Origin: Pedobacter suwonensis
GTDB lineage: Bacteria > Bacteroidota > Bacteroidia > Sphingobacteriales > Sphingobacteriaceae
Length of the DNA stretch: 64,000 nucleotides
Assembly: GCF_900111825.1 (NCBI RefSeq)
Contig: NZ_FOJM01000004.1
Location: forward strand, 189,361 to 253,360
Direction: 5' to 3'
Position numbers and translations under genes: made by a program
Notes under the pieces: generated by a model
The model's input: the letters and a program-made list of their open reading frames with translations, nothing else
Told to the model about the DNA's origin: nothing
The model's database searches: none
Shown: piece after piece, positions 57,574-64,000 of the stretch
Numbering within the stretch: position 1 is the stretch's first letter
Layout: the number at the start of each line of letters is the position of its first letter

Positions 57574-60486
57574 ATGCCAGTAAATTTTTTTAAAAAAAGC
57601 CATATTTTTTTTACGTTCCTTATCCTTTTCTCTTTTTGGATTAATTATACTAAAGCCCAGGCAAGTTTAGGTTTGGAAAAGCAATTTATTCAAGAAACCA
57701 GAAAGAATAAAGAAGATTTTGCATTGATAGAAAAAGGAACCGCAACAAATATTTTTTATGATGGGAATGATTATAAAGGCGTAATAAGGGCAATTGGCGA
57801 TTTAAGTCAGGATTTTTTCCGCGTATCGGGCCTTAAGCCGGAATTAAAAAGCATGAGTCCTGCTGGCAAGTCTGCTATTATAATCGGAACCCTTGGTAAA
57901 AGCAAACTCATTGATCAGTTGGTCTCATCAGGTAAGCTGAGCAGTTCTACCATTTCTGGCAAATGGGAGAGTTTTGTTATATCAACTGTTAAAAATCCGT
58001 TTCCCGGCGTCAATCAGGCATTGGTTATTGCAGGGAGCGACAAAAGGGGAACCATATATGGCATATACGAAGTATCAGAACAATTAGGCGTATCGCCATG
58101 GTATTGGTGGGCCGATGTTCCGCCCAAACCCCGCCAAAGTGCATTTGCGCTTTCCGGGACTTACAGTTCTGGTGAACCTGCGGTAAAATACCGGGGGATA
58201 TTTATTAATGATGAAGCCCCGGCCATGACAGGTTGGGCCAAAGAGAAGTTTGACGGGATGAACAGTAAAATGTATACCCATATGTTTGAGCTGCTGCTTC
58301 GTCTGCGTGGAAATTACCTGTGGCCAGCCATGTGGAGTAATGCATTTAATGAAGATGATCCTGAAAATCCACGTCTGGCCGACGAATATGGTATTGTTAT
58401 GGGCACTTCCCATCATGAACCGATGATCCGCGCGCAACAGGAATGGAAAAAACATGGGGTTGGCGCCTGGAATTATGCAACAAACCCTCAGGGGTTAAAC
58501 GTTTTCTGGCAGGAGGGAATTAAAAGAAACAAAAACTACGAAAGCCTGGTTACGATGGGCATGCGTGGAGATGGAGACGAACCCATGGTTGAAGGTGGAG
58601 ATATGGCATCCAATGTGAAGTTGCTGGAGAATATTATTACGGATCAACGCAAAATTCTTACAGAAAATATGGATCAGCCTGTAGAAAAGATTCCACAGCT
58701 TTGGGCCATATATAAAGAAGTTAAAGATTATTACGATTTCGGAATGAAAGTTCCTGATGATATTACCTTATTGTGGGCCGATGACAACTGGGGCAACTTA
58801 AGGCATTTGCCCACTGCGCAGGAGCGCAAACGGAGCGGTGGATCAGGAATCTACTATCATTTCGATTATGTTGGCGCACCCAGAAATTATAAATGGCTAA
58901 ATACCACTTCCCTGCCAAAAGTATGGGAGCAAATGAATCTGGCTTCTCAGTATGGCGCCGACCGTGTTTGGGTGGTAAATGTTGGCGACCTGAAACCCAT
59001 GGAGATTCCCATCGAGTTCTTTTTACGTATGGCCTGGAACCCCAACGCGATGAGCCGTGAAAAGCTGGCAGGTTTTCTTGAACACTGGGCAACACGCGAA
59101 TTTGGAACCGGCCAGGCAAAAGAAATTGCAGATTTAGTGCGCCTCTACTCCAAATATACCACCAGGCGCAAACCTGAACTACTGAGTCCTGAAACTTTTA
59201 GTTTGGCAAACTTCAACGAAGCGCAACGTGTAAGTATGGAATGGAGCGCATTAAACAGCAGGGCAGCACAGGTGAATGAGCAATTGCCTCAGCAATATAA
59301 AGATGCATTTTATCAATTGGTCTATTATCCCATCCAGGCGATGAAAACGGTTACCGATTTATACATTGCGGTTGGTAAAAACAGACTTTATTTTAAGCAG
59401 GGGAGAGCTGCGGCCAATCTTCAACGCAACCTTGCGCTCGATCTTTTTAAACAGGATCAACAGCTTAGCGATGAGTATAACCATCAATTAGCTGGCGGCA
59501 AATGGAACCATATGATGGACCAGGTAAGAATTGGGTATACGAGTTGGAACGATCCGAAGAAAAATATCATGCCGAAAACAGACGAAATCCAGGTGCCTTC
59601 AGCATCGGGCTTTGGTGTTGCCATAGATGGTTCATTTGATAGCTGGCCCTCAGCCGCTCCGGCGCCAACGCTTCCGGCATTCGAATCTTTAAATAAATCG
59701 GAGTCTTACTTTGAAGTTTTTGCAAAGGGGGCTGCAGCGATCAATTTCCAGTTAAAAGCCGATCAGTGGATCCGTTTGAAAAAGGAAAGTGTTCCCGGTA
59801 CAAATGATTACCGTGTATTCGTTGATATCGACTGGACCAAACTAAACAGTGGAAAACACGAAGGTAAAATCCAGATATCTGGTGACACGACCACTGTCGT
59901 CATTAATGTGAAAGCCAATAAGGCAACACCAAAGCAATTGGCAGAAGCAAAAGGAACCTTTGCCAGTTTAGGTGCGCCAATTGCATTTGAGGCTTTCCTG
60001 GCCAGTAAAAAAGTATCCGGAAATGGGATCAGCTGGGAAGCCATACCGGGTTATGGAAGAGGAAAATCTGGTATGTCGGTTTTTCCGGTCACCTCTGCTT
60101 CGCTTGAGCAGCCTGGTACGCCTGTGTTAGAATATCCTGTTTTCTTTGCAGAAAGCGGTGAGGCTAAAATTGATTTGGTGGTAGGACCAACGGTAAATTT
60201 CTCGCCCGAAGGATTAAGGGTTGGAATTTCTGTAGATGGCGCAGCACCTCAAATCCTGACGATTATAGCTAAGCCCAGTGCCTCAGGATCTGATGCCAGT
60301 TGGGCAAACGCGGTAAAGGATAATGCCAGAACGCTTACTTCTTCACATTCTTTTAAAAATACTGGCAGGCACACCGTAAAAATATGGATGGTTGATCCCG
60401 CAGTTGTTCTGGAAAAAATAATCATCTATAAAGATAAACTGCCATATAGTTATCTCGGGCCGATAGAAAATAAGATATTAAGATAG
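57574..60486 (+). CDS. GH115 xylan alpha-1,2-glucuronidase
   Basis: A 970-residue exported protein (signal peptide about 1-28, ending TKA). GH115 marks are the N-terminal domain with VIAGSDKRGTIYGIYEVSEQ and SPWYWWADVPP, the barrel with VKYRGIFINDEAPAMTGWA, GNYLWPAMWSNAFNEDD, GIVMGTSHHEPM, MGMRGDGDEPM and LLWADDNWGNLRHLP, a helical domain (about 500-640) and C-terminal beta domains. Unlike GH67, GH115 enzymes cut (methyl)glucuronate from internal as well as terminal xyloses, so the two enzymes are complementary. It follows a SusC-SusD pair by 217 bases. The first codons (MPVNFFKKSH) follow an A-rich leader; no better start is visible. Confidence 0.96.
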   Translation: MPVNFFKKSHIFFTFLILFSFWINYTKAQASLGLEKQFIQETRKNKEDFALIEKGTATNIFYDGNDYKGVIRAIGDLSQDFFRVSGLKPELKSMSPAGKSAIIIGTLGKSKLIDQLVSSGKLSSSTISGKWESFVISTVKNPFPGVNQALVIAGSDKRGTIYGIYEVSEQLGVSPWYWWADVPPKPRQSAFALSGTYSSGEPAVKYRGIFINDEAPAMTGWAKEKFDGMNSKMYTHMFELLLRLRGNYLWPAMWSNAFNEDDPENPRLADEYGIVMGTSHHEPMIRAQQEWKKHGVGAWNYATNPQGLNVFWQEGIKRNKNYESLVTMGMRGDGDEPMVEGGDMASNVKLLENIITDQRKILTENMDQPVEKIPQLWAIYKEVKDYYDFGMKVPDDITLLWADDNWGNLRHLPTAQERKRSGGSGIYYHFDYVGAPRNYKWLNTTSLPKVWEQMNLASQYGADRVWVVNVGDLKPMEIPIEFFLRMAWNPNAMSREKLAGFLEHWATREFGTGQAKEIADLVRLYSKYTTRRKPELLSPETFSLANFNEAQRVSMEWSALNSRAAQVNEQLPQQYKDAFYQLVYYPIQAMKTVTDLYIAVGKNRLYFKQGRAAANLQRNLALDLFKQDQQLSDEYNHQLAGGKWNHMMDQVRIGYTSWNDPKKNIMPKTDEIQVPSASGFGVAIDGSFDSWPSAAPAPTLPAFESLNKSESYFEVFAKGAAAINFQLKADQWIRLKKESVPGTNDYRVFVDIDWTKLNSGKHEGKIQISGDTTTVVINVKANKATPKQLAEAKGTFASLGAPIAFEAFLASKKVSGNGISWEAIPGYGRGKSGMSVFPVTSASLEQPGTPVLEYPVFFAESGEAKIDLVVGPTVNFSPEGLRVGISVDGAAPQILTIIAKPSASGSDASWANAVKDNARTLTSSHSFKNTGRHTVKIWMVDPAVVLEKIIIYKDKLPYSYLGPIENKILR

Positions 60487-60605
60487 AGTCTGTTTAAAAG
60501 TTATATAAAATTAATTCGTGTGTCAGTTTGAGCGTAGCAGACTATTTCAACGCATTAATAAAAGCAATCGATTTCGTTACTATTGATGGATACCAATAGA
60601 ATGGT

Positions 60606-60929
60606 CGTCATTGCGAGGAGGAACGACGAAGCAATCTATCATACTAATAAGCCTTACTATAAACCTGAGTTCGATTATTAATATTGTCTCTCGTTAGCTT
60701 ATATCGGTTATTTGATTAAGAGGCCGTCACCCTGAACCGAGCCTTAGCGAGCTCACCGAAGGTAATTCATTTCAGGGTCTTTCCTGCTAAAAAGATGCTG
60801 AAACAAGTTCAGCATGACGAATCGGCCAGGGACGGGTCGTTTATAAGGCAGTATTTTAATTAAATAATTATCGAGTTCAGGTTATAAAGATTGCTTCGTC
60901 GGCTGAAAAAGCCTTCTCAGCAATGACGA
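60606..60929. repeat. GAAGCAATCT-type hairpin repeat split by an insertion
   Basis: Left half CGTCATTGCGAGGAGG...GACGAAGCAATCT to CCTTACTATAA, right half TATAAAGATTGCTTCGTCGG to CAATGACGA. The two halves join into one continuous element if 60663-60882 plus one TATAA are removed, as shown by the uninterrupted copy at 62471-62568. Confidence 0.8.
60663..60882. mobile_element. 220-bp MITE-like element with terminal inverted repeats and TATAA target duplication
   Basis: The ends are ACCTGAGTTCGATTATTA and, on the other strand, ACCTGAACTCGATAATTA (15 of 18 identical). TATAA stands directly on both sides (60658-60662 and 60883-60887), as expected for a 5-bp target duplication. The interior has the CACCCTGAAC...TTCAGGGT and GCTGAAACAAGTTCAGCATGACGA hairpins but no coding capacity. 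A related end lies at 12888-12923. A transposase from elsewhere would be needed; none is in the window. Confidence 0.75.
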
Positions 60930-61167
60930 TTCTTCACGCCTATAATTAATTAAAATCCCTGTTATTCATATTGATTTTTATTAAATAAATTATCCTTAAT
61001 GTGACAACAAAAGACAATTTATATTGGTTATGAAAAATTTAAACATTTTCATGGTTATTTGAATTAACATATGAAAAATTAATGTCCAGCCGAATATTTA
61101 AAACAGACTGGGTATCAATCGCTATTCAGCGCCAAAAGTAGCATGTGTATATTAATTATTTAACACC

Positions 61168-62346
<1,179 letters not shown>

Positions 62347-62470
62347 TTAGCAGCTGTTAAAAAATTAAATAAATTTATTTGATCTGTCAGTTTGCGCGTA
62401 GTCGAAGACCATTTAACCTGTTAATAAAAGCACTTTTACCATGCTACTGTTGACAGATTCCAAAAAAATA

Positions 62471-62568
62471 TCATCATTGCGGGGAGGAACGACAAAGCAA
62501 TCTGTCATGCTATTATCCTTACTATAAAGATTGCTTCGTCGGCTGCAAAAGACTTCTCGCAATGACGA
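62471..62568. repeat. GAAGCAATCT-type hairpin repeat, uninterrupted copy (empty site)
   Basis: TCATTGCGGGGAGGAACGAC, AAAGCAATCT, a short spacer with CCTTACTATAAAGATTGC, then TTCGTCGGCTGCAAAAG and CAATGACGA. It matches the copy at 60606-60929 without the insertion; the TATAA target is at 62523-62527. Similarity extends left to about 62388 (TGTCAGTTTGCGCGTAG). Confidence 0.8.
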
Positions 62569-62608
62569 TTCTTCACGAGTTGACTTTTATGCAGGTTACC
62601 AGAATAAT

Positions 62609-63775
<1,167 letters not shown>

Positions 63776-63923
63776 TTAAGCAGATTGCTTAAAGATAATG
63801 GATATATCTATTTGGGGTTGCGCAGATTGTTTAGTTTTATAGCAGAAATGTTTAATGCCATTCAGGTAAATGGTTAGCCAATCTTTTGCAGCGCTAAACC
63901 CGGTTCTCGGCTTTCTTAACCAA

Positions 63924-63954
63924 TAAAAAAAGGCGGCCCGTAAACGAACCGCCT
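63924..63954 (-). terminator. strong intrinsic terminator on the minus strand
   Basis: On the minus strand AGGCGGTTCG-TTTA-CGGGCCGCCT gives a ten-pair stem (two G-T pairs) followed by TTTTTT and TATTGG. It ends a transcript entering from the right edge and lies 23 bases after a possible stop codon at 63978. It probably marks the right boundary of the PUL. Confidence 0.75.
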
Positions 63955-63977
63955 GAATCAAGTATAATTCCTTTTCT

Positions 63978-64000
63978 TTATTTACCAAGCAAGGCAAGTG
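63978..64000 (-). CDS. possible 3' end of a gene beyond the right edge
   Basis: On the minus strand, one frame reads the last residues LALLGK followed by TAA at 63980-63978, just before a strong terminator. Only seven complete codons, including the stop, are visible, so product and family cannot be stated. Another frame gives the stop at 63985-63983. The terminator makes the end of some minus-strand gene here likely. Confidence 0.3.

Larger units (their letters stand above)
60487..61167. other. 681-bp convergent intergenic region with nested repeats
   Basis: No gene is seen between the converging GH115 and CE1 genes. The left part (60519-60929) is a repeat related to 62388-62568, beginning TGTCAGTTTGAGCGTAG, and is interrupted by a small inverted-repeat element (60663-60882). 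The remaining AT-rich 230 bases (60936-61167) show no recognisable feature. Confidence 0.65.

Noticed and set aside
63776..63997. 73-codon minus-strand ORF at the right edge
   Set aside because: It reads straight through the strong terminator hairpin at 63924-63954 and has no domain or signal; a short frame ending at 63978 fits the terminator better.

Overview
The window comes from a Bacteroidota genome, most likely a Pedobacter-like member of the Sphingobacteriaceae. The signs are SusC/SusD pairs, hybrid two-component regulators (HTCS), almost all genes coding for signal-peptide or lipoprotein enzymes, A-rich leaders instead of Shine-Dalgarno sites, and many short hairpin repeats in the gaps between genes. 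No rRNA, tRNA, phage or complete insertion sequence was seen. The species assignment is inference.

Nearly the whole 64 kb is a polysaccharide utilization locus (PUL), or two adjoining ones, for glucuronoarabinoxylan. Region by region: (1) 1-11044, minus strand: CE6-like acetyl esterase, GH43-CBM6, GH97, HTCS and a SusC cut by the window edge. (2) 11641-20263: lone GH43 lipoprotein (+), GH43 beta-xylosidase/arabinofuranosidase and mannonate dehydratase uxuA (-), then CE1 esterase and GH95 (+). (3) 20684-28197, minus strand: GH10, GH3-PA14 beta-xylosidase, GH43-CBM6 and GH67 alpha-glucuronidase. (4) 28492-47409, plus strand: GH10 lipoprotein, second HTCS, then SusC-SusD-SusC-SusD-unknown lipoprotein-GH10 with an inserted CBM. 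This last run has the gene order of the xusA-B-C-D-E-xyn10A xylan core known from Prevotella and Bacteroides. (5) 47709-60486, plus strand: GH43, large SASA/CE20-type esterase, a further SusC-SusD pair and GH115 alpha-glucuronidase. (6) 61168-63727, minus strand: two related CE1 esterases with an N-terminal immunoglobulin-like domain.

How they work together (inference from families): surface GH10 enzymes and SusD/XusE-like lipoproteins bind and cut xylan, and the SusC channels import oligosaccharides. In the periplasm, five esterases remove acetyl or feruloyl groups, GH115 and GH67 remove (methyl)glucuronate, five GH43s remove arabinose or xylose, GH95 and GH97 remove L- or D-galactose-type caps, and GH3 releases xylose. 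UxuA handles the glucuronate branch in the cytoplasm. Two HTCS sense oligosaccharides in the periplasm. Xylose isomerase, xylulokinase and sugar permeases are not in the window.

No wholly new system was found. The most unusual features are a small inverted-repeat element inserted inside a hairpin repeat, with its empty site preserved 1.8 kb away; short ORFs that start after an AACCAAAT box and abut PUL genes; a perfect GCAATCGATTGC palindrome between uxuA and the CE1 gene; a SusC lacking the usual N-terminal domain; and a xus core joined to galactose-removing enzymes.
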